This document shows, piece after piece, positions 23,345-33,695 of a stretch of 64,000 nucleotides of DNA. Under the pieces are notes generated by a model. It ran no database searches. It had not been told where the DNA came from and saw nothing but the letters and a program-made list of their open reading frames with translations. A program made the position numbers and the translations under genes. This DNA is from Carnegiea gigantea (Eukaryota > Streptophyta > Magnoliopsida > Caryophyllales > Cactaceae): the NCBI GenBank assembly GCA_029747015.1, contig JAKOGI010000580.1:62001-126000 (forward strand), in the 5' to 3' direction. The number at the start of each line of letters is the position of its first letter. Within the stretch, counting starts at the first letter, position 1.

Positions 23345-24866
23345 AAAAATACGAAAAGATTTATGATTTTTGATTCTCAATTTTCAATTTTCTGTTTTTC
23401 TTTTAAGATTTTGTAGATATATCTTCTACAAATTCCTACGAGACCTTACTTGTCTAATAGGGCTAACCAAGAGGTTTAAAAGGTTTATTGCACATGCTAA
23501 GTGCAACTGTGAGTCCTACGAAAGTAAGTTAGGATTTTATTTTTCTTTTTCTAGGTTTCGTTGTGCTTCATTTTACTCAAGAATGAGAAAATTTTAGATA
23601 AGGGGTACTTTTCAACCTAAAAGTACGTTATTTTATACCCTTCTATTATCTAATATTTGCTCAAATAAATTAATAAATTAGAATTTTAATATATTTTTGT
23701 TCATTTTGTAAAAATTACAAAAGTTTGAATAAAAAAAGATAAATTATTGGTCAAAAGAGTAGGAGAAGCGCGATAGAGCAGGTGGAAAAATGAACAAGAA
23801 CTGGGGCTCAACTTTGGCCTAATTCTTAGCCTGGCACTGCCTTCTGCCCAGTGGACCAGAGCCCAGGCACTCTCCCTCTCTCTCTCTCTCTATGCCCCCC
23901 TTCTTCTTTTGTCTTCCTCAATTCGAGCCCAACCCGCAGCAGCTCAGCTGAGTGGTAGAAGCATGCCCAGAAGCTACTACTAGTGGCCCTCACGCCCAGC
24001 TCACACGGCCCAATAACCTAGCCCGCCTTCCCCCTTCACTCATTTTCCATGCGGAAAGCACGTGACCTAAACACAGATCCCTCATTTTCTTATTCACCTC
24101 TTTCTTCTGTATTTGCCTAGGGGGCCCGACACTTCCCCCTCTACTGTTCATCTTCTTCCCTCATCCTCCCAGCCATAACCAACAGTCCTTTTAATTTCTC
24201 TCTCTTCTTTCATCAGCACCATTAATTCTAGTCGTTACCCTCCATTCTTGTCATCATCCCCATTAAAAATTCAGCAATTACAAGGGGTTGGCTTCAATTA
24301 AGGATTTAATGAAAGCACTTAAGAGATGGGCGGGTTCTTCATTTTTAGAAGTGATGGTACTAGCAAGATAATAGGGGGCAGAGAGCAGAACGTGGTAGAT
24401 TAGGTTTCGTTTCGGTTCTTCTTATTTTCTTTTCCTCAGATTTTCATTCTAGATGCACAAATTTTTGAAATTTGGATTTGAGTTATGAGTTTTCAATTCG
24501 ATTATGAGTTTGTCAATAAAATTGCAAGCAATTCGACTTGAATTGGTTTCATATCTGCCTTCCATATTCTAGCTATTGATCGAAACCAATTTCTAGGTAT
24601 GTGGTTTCGTTGCTTCATTTGGGTTACTCAAATATTGGATTTCAATTTCGCTTTGGAGCCTTGGTTCAATTCTTGCCCTTATTTTAGATCTTGGTAGCTT
24701 CTTTTGCTTCTGATTCTTGTTTGCTTCCTTGTTTGGGATGTGATAACAATTTTGGATGCTCAGTTTTTTTTGCTGCATTCATGAATCGTTGATGCTCAGT
24801 GTTTCACAGGAGTGCTTGTATTGCAACTTAATAATTTAGTTGTTACATGTGCTTCAAGAGGTTGAG
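23343..24866. other. No gene seen; GC-richer block with a short CT repeat
   Basis: 23760-24260 is richer in C and holds a (CT)n run at about 23876-23891 and several pyrimidine blocks, like an LTR leader or an old promoter region. The open frame at 23370-23597 (75 codons) has no recognisable domain. Nothing else supported. Confidence 0.4.
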
Positions 24867-24869
24867 TTA

Positions 24870-26453
24870 GGCCCTCTTTTTTTCAATGGAAAATGAGGGG
24901 TGTGGGATGAGTGTGTGTGAAAAAGGGAGGAAGGAGTGGATAAGTGTGGTATTTTTTTTAAGTGTGGGAAGGAATGGATGAGTGTGGGTGAAAGTTGAAT
25001 GTACTTTAATGAAGTTGAAGTATTGGTTATTGATATTTTTTTGTTTTATAATATAATAATTTTATTGTGATAATAATTAATGATGATGAAATTTTTTTAT
25101 TTTTGTTTATTCTTTTTTGTTCTTTTTTATTTTGTTCATTTTGTTCATTTTTTATTGTTGTATTGTTGTATTTTTGTGTTTTTTATTTTTATTTTTAATT
25201 TTTTAATTTTTAATTTATTAATTTTTAATTTTAAAATTTTAAAATTTTAAAATTTTTTAAATTTTTTATTTTTTATTTTTTATCTTTCTTTAATTTTTCG
25301 TAAACTTTTTAAATTTTTTTATTTTTCTTAAATTTTTAAATTTTTTATTTTTATTTTTTATTTTTACTTTTATTTTTTAAAATTTTTACATTTTTTATTT
25401 TTATTTTTATTTTTATTTTTCTTAAATTTTTAAAATTTTTATATTTTATATTTTATATTTTATATTTTTTATTTTCTTAAATTTTTTAAATTTTTTCGTT
25501 TTAATTTTTAAATTTTTTTGTATTTATTTTTTATTATCTTATTTTTTATTTTTTTGTATTCATTTTTTTATTTTTTATTTTTTTGGAATTTTCCGTAGGT
25601 TCTTTTTCTAGAATAAAAAATAAAAATAAAAAATAAGTACAACAAAATAAAAAATAAAAAATAAAAATAAATTCAAAAATTAAAAAATAAAAAATAAAAA
25701 ATAAAAATAAACACAAAAAATAAAAATTAAAAGTTAAAAATAAAAAAATAAAAAAATTGAAAATAAAAAATTGAAAATAAAAAATAAAAAATATAAAATA
25801 TAAGAATTTAAAAAATAAAATACAAAATACAAAAATAAAAAATACAAAAATAAAAACAAAAAATACAAAAATACAAAAATACAAAAATACAAAAACACAA
25901 AAATAAAAATAAACAAAATATAAAATAAAAATATCAAAATAAAAATAAATAAAAAAATTCAAGTAACATAAATTTTCTAAAAATAATGTCAACTACAATA
26001 GATCTACACTTTCTGTCACGAATTACGAACAATGCCAAAAAATTATACGTAGGAAAAAAAAATCTGCAACTTCTGTCATGAATTACGATATACAGAAAAT
26101 TATTCTGTTACATATACAACAACAACCATATACGCTTTCTAACCTACAACAAATATCTCGTAACCAACGATAATAAAAAAATTAAAACTGTTTCATAATA
26201 TCTGAAAAATTAAAACTGCTTATAATTGCTATCAGATTATTCGTACACACAATTACGTAAATTATAAAAATTTTCAGAATATGAGAAATGGTTGTTTTAT
26301 GTATGTGTGGGAAGGAGTGGATGAGTGTGGGAAGGAGTGGTATTTTTTTTTAAGTGTGAGAAGGAGTGGGAAGAGGGGGGAAGGAGTGGGAAGAGGGGGG
26401 AAGGAGTGGGTGAGTGTGGGTTGGGTTGATTAAACTAAGAAAAGAACAGGGCC
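24870..26453. mobile_element. Non-autonomous Harbinger/Tourist-like transposon, copy A
   Basis: The element begins GGCCCTCTTTTTTTC and ends GAAAAGAACAGGGCC (reverse complement GGCCCTGTTCTTTTC). It is flanked on both sides by TTA, the PIF/Harbinger target. Just inside both ends lie direct (not inverted) copies of a GTGTGGGAAGGAGTGG-type block (24898-25000 and 26288-26425). The middle is a T-rich arm (about 25040-25600) followed by an A-rich arm (about 25605-25975). No transposase is present. A diverged relative is at 58823-60324. Confidence 0.8.
25040..25975. repeat. T-rich then A-rich arms, potential giant hairpin
   Basis: About 560 bp of TTTTATTTTTA-like text is followed by about 370 bp of AAAATAAAAATA-like text on the same strand. 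The two halves are largely complementary in register-free fashion, so the strand can fold back. The 148-codon minus-strand frame through it (Phe/Tyr/Ile only) is a composition artefact. Confidence 0.8.
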
Positions 26454-26456
26454 TTA

Positions 26457-26935
26457 AGATGGATGTATGAACCAGCATTTCATTTGCTTAACAACCAGAA
26501 TAAACAAAAGCATTGTGCTTGTTGACATGATAAATCTAATAATTATTTCCTGTTTGTATTTGTTTCTTATTTCCAGTTGTTCAGAGTAGTAAAAGTAACT
26601 TAATTCATAACCTCATCTCTATGGACCGACTCTCAAATACAACAATGATAGACTGTACACATACGAAAAATCACAACATTATGTTAGCCCATAAAAGGAA
26701 AAAGTCATGCATTATGCATATGAAATTTCAGATGTAAAATTTGTGTTTTTCTTAATTTCTAGTTTTAGTTGAATCACTGCAATGAATTTAGGCCACTAAA
26801 ACAATACATAAGAGTGAACTAGCTAATGATTAGGGCTTTGTGATATGCGCAGTGACTCTCTCTAACTTCTCAATTGCGATTGTCTACCTCTAAGTTTTAA
26901 AATACTCTAACACAATGTCAAATTATTTGACTATG
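26457..26935. other. No gene seen
   Basis: AT-rich sequence between the Harbinger-like copy A and the next MITE. No frame, repeat or RNA gene recognised. Confidence 0.4.
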
Positions 26936-27246
26936 GACATATTCTTTTCGACTTATAACAAGTACATACCAATACTTATTGCTGAAATGTACTGAATCAA
27001 GCTAAAACATGCTAAAACATGCTGGATCATGCTAAACATGTTGAATCACGTTGAATTATGTTGAACAAACTGAACGCTTAAGGAAAATATAACTAGACAT
27101 TTTCAATAAGTACTTAAAAGTGTTGAATTGTGTTGAATTGTACTGAATAACTTAATTGTGTTGAATTATATTGAACGTTGCTGAATTGTATTGGAAGTTG
27201 TTGAACACTTATGTTAAATACTTATCATAAGTCAAAAAGAACATGC
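26936..27246. mobile_element. MITE with TTCTTTTCGACTTAT termini and TTGAA-repeat body
   Basis: The left end reads ACATATTCTTTTCGACTTAT. The reverse complement of the right end reads GCATGTTCTTTTTGACTTAT, continuing in both with A-A-G-T-A similarity, so the terminal inverted repeats are about 29 bp. Between them the sequence is a degenerate array of about 10-bp units (GCTAAAACAT, then TGTTGAATTG). No coding frame. It ends about 30 bp before the CACTA-like element at 27278. The TTCTTTTC terminus is shared with the elements at 24870, 32780, 58823 and 59236. Confidence 0.65.
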
Positions 27247-27274
27247 TCGATGTTGTTTTTGTTAAGGGATATTC

Positions 27275-27277
27275 TGC
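27275..27277. repeat. Candidate 3-bp target duplication TGC (left)
   Basis: TGC here and TGC at 31029-31031 flank the CACTA-like termini. Three bases is the normal CACTA duplication size, but three bases can match by chance. Confidence 0.5.
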
Positions 27278-27973
27278 CACTTAAAAAAATTATGCATCCT
27301 CCCACATTTGTATCACCATACTTAATTAAAGTGTAGAGAGAAAAATGATAAGATTTAGTAGTTTTATTGATTCCGCATTTAATAACTGTGGGTAAGTTAT
27401 GAACATATTTCAATACTTATTAAGTGTGGGGAATTTAAAATAGCATTTATAATTACTTTTTATTATGCTAATGACATAATTTGTACAAATATTTCAATAG
27501 TTATATATATTAGCCAATTAAGGAATAAAAAAAACCTTGCCTATTATGCTTGTGCGTAGCTCACCCCGCAACGCCCTCCCCCTCAAAAACAAGAAGCTAA
27601 AGATAACAGCTTCAGTTGAACTCTCATGCTTGCAAGCGACAAATCCCTAGAAAGCCTTCGCAGGGCCCTCGTAATAGCCATCTGGGCAGCGAATTCTCAG
27701 CAATTTTCCATGATTAAGCATCAAATTGAGTCAATTCGAACAATCTGGGCAGTGAGTTGAACAATCTGGGTAGCGAGTTGAACAATCTGAAGTTGGGAAG
27801 AATTTGTATATGTTGTAAAAGCAAGGTAAGCCTCTACTATCAATCTGAATTCACTCAAATTAGTACACCAGATTGTGATATGAATCTTGCTGTGATGTTG
27901 CCGGTATAAATTGTTTCTCGACTCCTAATCCCCTTATCTTTCTAATTTCGGTGATTTTGGATTTGGGAATAAT

Positions 27974-30330
27974 ATGGCGGAGCAAAGAGAAGCATTGTTG
28001 TTGAAGTACTATTACTACTACGAGAATTGCCCAAGATGCTAAGTTAAGAGGCGAAAAGCCCAGACCCACCTTGGCTACATTTTTTCTTCAACTGGGTTGT
28101 CACCCTCTGTGCTGGTAACCTTGTCTCTGCATTCTGCCCTCTGGGATGCTTACTCTTTTATCTGCGCTTTTGGGGTTTATTATAATTATCCATGAGAGTT
28201 GAATGGGTTCATGATTTTCCCGTAAATTATGAATATTTCTCTTCTTCATACTATGTCATATAATAATGTTCTTAAAGATATGTATTAAGATTCTCTGTTA
28301 CAGCTCATGATTTCAAAGTTCTACTTGTTCAAATTTTGACAGCCATGTCAAATGTATGAGGAGCCACTTCTAAAGGTTGATTTCTCTTTGTCCTAAGTTT
28401 CTGAGCAAACTCAAAATCCCTGAACTATAACTAACGATTTCAAAACTTTAAGGAAGATTGAGGGCTTGTTTTAAAAGTAATATATTGTAAAGGAATAGAA
28501 GCATCGTTTTTACTCATCATTTGTTTGCCTATTCCAGTTGCCCTTCATCATTGAGTTCTGTTTTTTTGGTAGGCTGATAGAGATGCTTTCTAATCCATGA
28601 CCTGATTGTTTGTGAGGTTGATAGAGATGTATACTGTTACTGAGGTCAATGGCCTGAATTTACAATTATTAAAATACAGAAAAGGTTTGACTACACTGAA
28701 TATGGCAAGTCTAAATTACCCTTGTCTTACTTTTTAGATTTTAATGTTTTAAACTTTATCCTTCTGGAAGAGGAATATGATACCTTTGCCTTACCTGTTT
28801 GTAGGGTCTATTTGAATCATGTAAATTAATTAAATCCACCAGCCTGTTCGTGATTTTGCTTTCCAGAACTCCACTTCGTGTCTTCAGAAGGTTTGGATTT
28901 TCTTTTTCCCTTTCTGCACTATTAGTATGGTGTGGTCTTTTCTAGTCATAAGTTTTTTAAAATGGGGTCTTTAAAGTGGGGTCAGTAGAAATGAATACTT
29001 GATGATGAGAAGAGTGAAGGTTGTAGCTCTAACCTGTAGATTAAAAGGAGCGAATGGCTTAATGGTTTGGTTTATAATTCTTCCTGTGTGGTTATTTCTC
29101 TCATCGTAGTACTTAGGAATTTTCCATCCATTCCAGGTTGTATTGATGTTCTCTTCTCTCTTTTGTGGAGTTTGGACATTCAATGAATGTTATCATTTTG
29201 GGGATTTTTCTGAAGAAGCTACTCGTAAAATTCAAAAGTTCGTACTTTTTTTCCTGTATGATTAGAGAGAGCTTGAAATATGGATTTTTCTTTTGTGGTA
29301 TGGATTCTATTGACCACTAATAAGTTGGCTATGAGGGTAATAATGTAGTGCATTTGAAAAAATCGTATTTGGTGAAGTCGCTTCCTTTTATCAGAGCACT
29401 TGCATTACTAATTGTCTCTGCATTCTTGCACAAGCAGCCCAACCCAATTATCAGTTTCTCAAAGAGTAGTTTTTTTATTTCGTTTTATTTTATTGCTTCA
29501 CCTTTTGATCTTGTCATCCAGGCTGATGCCGCTGAAGTTCGCCATAGGAAACATCAAGCTTTGGGAATGGCAATGGTATGAACAATGTTATAGCCTTGGT
29601 TTGGGCAATGCATATTCTCTACCTTTTTCTAGACACATATTGAATAGCATGCATTCAATGCATTTCAGATAAGCTCATCATGGGGCATTGGCTTGGTTAT
29701 TGGTCCAACCATTGGCGGTTATCTTACACAGGTGAATGCTTGAGATTCATTTATTTGTTTTGATGCATGCCAAGATAATTGTCCTAGAAATTCCAGTTTG
29801 TCTTTGCATTTGGTGTTTATTTACATCTTGGATTTCAATCTACCTTGTCACAACCTGTAGAAAAATATCCAAATATCTTTTCTCATGACTCAATTTTTGG
29901 GAGGTAAGACCAGTTCTTTTAACTTGTCATACCATAACTATTCCAATACTTCTGCATCCAACCACTTTATTGATACATCAATTGCCGCTAATAATCCATT
30001 TCAGGCTTCCATACTTCCTTGTTTGGTCATATCAATCTTTTCTTTGGTTCTATTGTTAGTTAAACTAGTTGGGTCCCATTGTTAGTTGAACTCCATTGTG
30101 GTTCTACTCTTGGTTCAACTCTGTTGTGGTTCTATTGTTGGTTGAACTCGATTGTGCATCTTTAAACTTGATTTCACTGAGTTTGCACCTTTAATTAATC
30201 TCTTTGGTTATCTTTTCTAATAATGCATTTTTTTGTGTGTTTCAATTGTTTAACAGGTTGTATTTATGGAGCTCACATCTCTCAATGAAGAAAATGGAGA
30301 TGGAGATTTTTTTATATATTTTTGGAAGAT
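27974..30330 (+). pseudogene. ZIFL (zinc-induced facilitator-like) MFS transporter pseudogene
   Basis: ZIFL proteins are 12-helix major facilitator transporters of vacuolar or plasma membrane. Exon pieces: start MAEQREALLLKYYYYYENC with a stop at 28040 where the family has Lys in CPGCKV; helix 1 in another frame (FFNWVVTLCAG, about 28080); ADAAEVRHRKHQALGMAM ending at a GT donor (about 29522-29575); SSSWGIGLVIGPTIGGYLTQ (about 29670-29731) with consensus splice sites; PVEKYPNIFSHDSIFGR (29854-29903), whose acceptor reads AA where AG is expected; LPCLVISIFSLVLLLV (from 30005), shifted in frame by a small deletion. Helices 2-4 and the C-terminal half are missing. A possible linker remnant, LNEENGDGD, is at about 30280. 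Introns are retained, so it is not a retrocopy. Confidence 0.85.
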
Positions 30331-30623
30331 AGGCATGCTTTCAAAGTATAATTTTAAGTAGTATATGAAGCAAGTACTTTCAAATAAAACGTTCAATCTA
30401 CAACAAACAAATTTGCGGGATGGATTAGAAACAATGCAAGAATATTTAATTTTGGTTTCCTTAGTCTTTGTTGCTATGTCTACAATTAATTTTTTTTCAG
30501 GTACTAATGTATAATTTATTTAATTTATATATGATCTATTTTAATTTGTTGGTTTGTTAATTGGAGAGTAATTATATCAATCTATATTATGCAATTCTTA
30601 TTTTATTTATTTAAGTATGGTGA

Positions 30624-30720
30624 TGCTGGTAATTAGTATAAAACTTGTTAATTAAAAAAAGAATAATTGTATACAATTGTTCTATTTTTAACTTAATAAG
30701 TTTTATATTAATTACCAGCA
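30624..30720. repeat. 97-bp near-perfect palindrome
   Basis: TGCTGGTAATTA at the left is answered by TAATTACCAGCA at the right, and the centre is AATTGTATACAATT. Arms are about 45 bp with few mismatches. It can form a long hairpin and may be a small foldback insertion or part of the CACTA subterminal structure that surrounds it. Confidence 0.85.
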
Positions 30721-31031
30721 TTATTGTTTTAAAAACTAGAACGATAATAATAATACTTATAAGTGTAGGAAAAATTATGACTTCTTACATCTTCCAGAGT
30801 GGGCATAGTGTAAATTGACTACACTTAAATTATAGGTAATTAGTACTTACTCCACATTTATAAATATGGGGAATATAACTCTACCTACATATCCATTAAG
30901 TGTGGAGAATACTTCCATATACTTAACTTCCCTACATTTAGTTTAAGTGTGGGCAACTGCTACTCCTGCATTTATAAGTGTGGTTATTAGCAAAATTAAA
31001 TGTGGAGAGAAGCAACTTTTTTGTAATGTGC

Positions 31032-31518
31032 ATGATATCAATATGATCTGGACTTTCCCTTATTCTTTCAAATACTTGGGCATCTAGTTAGTGTTTCAGG
31101 ATTTTGATTGACATGCATGCTACATTCAACTATACCTATACTAACCGAGATTGGTACTTAAACAATTGATTTGCATTTTTTAAAACCCAAATCCTTATAC
31201 AGATATCACAAAAGACTTTTCGAATTTTACCACACAAATTTAGAGGTTCCACTAGTTTTTACAAAACCATATTAAAACATTAATAACAGATACGAAAAAT
31301 AATCAATAAACTATTGCTTTCAGGGTTGTAAAATGTAAAAAGGGATAATAGTATCTTTGGCACAAAGAAGTATAAATGCTGATATAAAAATAAAATACAT
31401 TAAAAAATTATTTTTTGTTATTTTTCAAATACTCTTCGTAGTGGACCCTGCTTGTTTCAATTCTTAATTTCACCATTAATTAGATCTAGTATTCGTTCCA
31501 CAAAAATCAACTAAGAAC
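31032..31518. other. No gene seen
   Basis: AT-rich flank between the CACTA-like element and the next MITE candidate. No recognisable motif. Confidence 0.4.
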
Positions 31519-32667
31519 GTACGCTTGTTTGGTAAATAACTATTTGTTGTCAGCTATTTGCATGAACTGTTAGTTATTAGGTATTTAAATCAACTGTTTG
31601 TATTAGTCTTTTGGATCAGTTGTTTCTTAGAAAAGGGTTTACTGAGTAGTTGTGTTTGAAAAATATGTTTGGCGTAATTTCATGTATGCCGCCCATTCTC
31701 TAATTTACTATTACACTAAATGTGATTTTTTTATTTATTGATCATCTAATTTTCTTCTTAATAGTAATTAAGTCTATGTCATATGTATAAATTATCTTTA
31801 TTCGTAAAGCCTAGTTTTCCTACGCATCAAAAAAAAAAAAACGTAATTTTCCTACTTATTCTACATTTTTTGTATTCATTATTTCACTATCTCAATGTTT
31901 TTCAATTACCATCTATTTACATGATGCCTATGTCTTGTAGTCTTCTTGTATTATTTATTAGACATATTTTTCCTTTTTTTATGAATTGAATTTTACACTA
32001 TTTTAAATAGGCCATGATTGTTTTTTCTATAGTTATTGCTGTTTAGTTATAACCACCATAGTGGAGTCAATTAAGACCATTGACTATTAGCCTATAATCT
32101 CAACCTTCAGTTAATCTAAATTAATATTTTAACTTAAAAGTATTTTATAAAATAATAGTTTACTTTAGACCTTATTGCGCACTTAGATAAGCTTATTCTA
32201 CCTCCAATTAAGGTTGCCAGTAGTTAGTACATTTTAACAATATTTAATGCAAGTAATTTTTAAAAGATATATTTTTTTTATAATGGTTGTAAAAGCATCA
32301 ATAAATAAAATAAATAAAACAACCCATTTGAACAAATAATAAAAAACAAGTAAAATATGAGTAACGTAATTATCATGATACTATTCAATTTGATCATATG
32401 ATATTTTTTTTACAAAGTTGTTGCAATTGGTACATAAGGTTTAATGTACTTACGCAACTTCTCCAAAGTCTAGTGTAATTTGGTTATTTTCACAAAATGT
32501 TATTTAGAAAAGGCTATTTAGAATAACATTAGGTTGTTTGGTCCAAAACAACTATTTCAAATAACTCTTGAACAAACACTGCAAGTGGTTGATTGATTAG
32601 TTAAAACAACCAAAATTACCCCAAAAAACTCTTTCACCTTAAAAAATCCTACAACCAAACACACCCT
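31519..32667. mobile_element. Candidate MITE upstream of the MYB gene
   Basis: The left end (ACGCTTGTTTGGTAAATA at 31521) and the reverse complement of the right end (TAGGGTGTGTTTGGTTGTAG) share a GTTTGGT terminus of a kind common in plant hAT and Tourist MITEs. The interior is AT-rich and non-coding and contains a further inner GTTGTTTGGTCC. Target duplications are not clear, so the limits are tentative. Confidence 0.4.
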
Positions 32668-32779
32668 AATCTTTTTTGAGTGGATAGCTAAGAACCTAGT
32701 CTTATTCAAACCTATACGTCCTTGTGATGCATACCTAAAACTAATAGATAAAAGTTACATATCACATGAAAACACATTA

Positions 32780-33105
32780 TAAGTCTGTTCTTTTCGTTGA
32801 GAAATATATGTTGGAAATAGATGACGTTGATTGAAATTGGTAGAAGTGGGTTGAAATTGATATTTTTTTTTGAACTGGATTGAAGTGAGTTGAACTGGAT
32901 TAAGATTGACTAAAGTTAGTTGAAGTGAGTTGAATTTTTTATATGATGCGTAGAAGTTGATTAAAATAGTGAAAAATAGATTGAAATGGGTCAAAGTGGG
33001 TCAAAGTGGATATTTTTTATTGAATTTGATGAAATGGATTAAAATGGATTGAAATAAATAAAATTGATAAATTAGAATTTCCGAATGAGAAAAATACATC
33101 ATATA
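32780..33105. mobile_element. MITE with TTCTTTTCG termini and TTGAA-repeat body, in the MYB upstream region
   Basis: The left end reads CTGTTCTTTTCGTTGAGAAAT and the right end (reverse complement) GTATTTTTCTCATTCGGAAAT, an imperfect inverted repeat. The body (32830-33060) is a degenerate array of about 10-11 bp units (TTGAAGTGAG, TTGAACTGGAT). TTA precedes the left end. It sits about 0.6 kb upstream of the MYB start codon and belongs with the elements at 26936 and 59236. Confidence 0.6.
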
Positions 33106-33490
33106 TATGTACATTAAAATGGGAGGTTTTTTTTTTTTAAATGAAAATTTTCTCTGTAATGATGAGGAACTCGATTCTTGGAACTGCTGCATAAAACGAG
33201 TAGCCCACTGCAGTCGATAACCTGGACGCGATTGTATACAAAGGTGACTAACGACTACGACATGACAAGACTCTAACCCATGGGACTACGTTTGGGTTAG
33301 GAAAACATGTGACTGTATTGGTGTAAAAGGATAATTGTGCCAAGTGTACGGGACACAAAGTGAAAAAGAAAAACCACAATGGAAAGGAACACAAGAGCCG
33401 AAAAGCGCAGTCATACGGACAGACGCGTGGCTGATGGTCGGCGCCAAATCTGCTTAACTTGCTAATAATTTCTCTTACTCATTTCTCAGC
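33106..33490 (+). promoter_or_regulatory. Proximal promoter region of the MYB gene
   Basis: Unique-looking, less AT-rich sequence between the MITE and the TATA box. Visible motifs are an ACGCGTGG element at about 33423 (resembles ABA-response coupling elements) and GGCGCCAAA at about 33440 (reverse complement matches the E2F core TTTGGCGC). These are consensus matches only. Subgroup-11 MYB genes are known to respond to ABA, salt and wounding, so an ABA-type element would fit. Confidence 0.4.
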
Positions 33491-33497
33491 TATATAT
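33491..33497 (+). promoter_or_regulatory. TATA box of the MYB gene
   Basis: TATATAT, 199 bp upstream of the start codon. Transcription would be expected to begin some 30 bp downstream, giving a 5' untranslated region of about 170 bp with no intron signal. Confidence 0.65.
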
Positions 33498-33695
33498 GCT
33501 CTGCTGTATTCTGCTTTCGTCCTGAGATTGGCTTGCAAACTTCAAACGCCTTGCCTTCTCTCGTCAGTATACCAGCTGCGCTCCTCCTAGCTTATTAATT
33601 TCTCTCATTCCTTGTTAGCTTATCGCACCGCTTTTCTCCCACGTAATACACATTGATCCAGCGCAAATTAAGCAATACATCATTAATCAGAAAAG

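Larger units (their letters stand above)
27278..31028. mobile_element. CACTA-like transposon carrying a ZIFL gene copy
   Basis: The left end reads CACTTAAAAAAATTATGC and the reverse complement of the right end CATTACAAAAAAGTTGC, diverged forms of the CACTACAAAAAA terminus. TGC flanks both ends. Inside both ends are clustered subterminal copies of AAGTGTGG/CCACACTT-type motifs (27296-27430 and 30775-31010), the transposase-binding pattern of CACTA elements. The interior lacks transposase but holds the exons and introns of a ZIFL transporter gene (27974 to about 30330). This fits capture of a host gene segment with its introns and perhaps its upstream region, but an alternative is that the element simply inserted around an older pseudogene. 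Confidence 0.65.

Noticed and set aside
23876..23891. CT repeat as a GAGA-type regulatory site
   Set aside because: No gene lies downstream within reach; treated as a short microsatellite.
25546..25992. 148-codon minus-strand frame, apparently a membrane protein
   Set aside because: It consists almost only of Phe, Tyr, Ile and Leu and results from the A-rich arm of the Harbinger-like element; the hydrophobicity is a composition effect.
27296..27430. AAGTGTGG repeats as a CRISPR-like array
   Set aside because: Spacing is irregular, both orientations occur, and the context is a plant CACTA terminus.
27860..28069. 69-codon minus-strand frame
   Set aside because: Antisense shadow of the ZIFL first exon.
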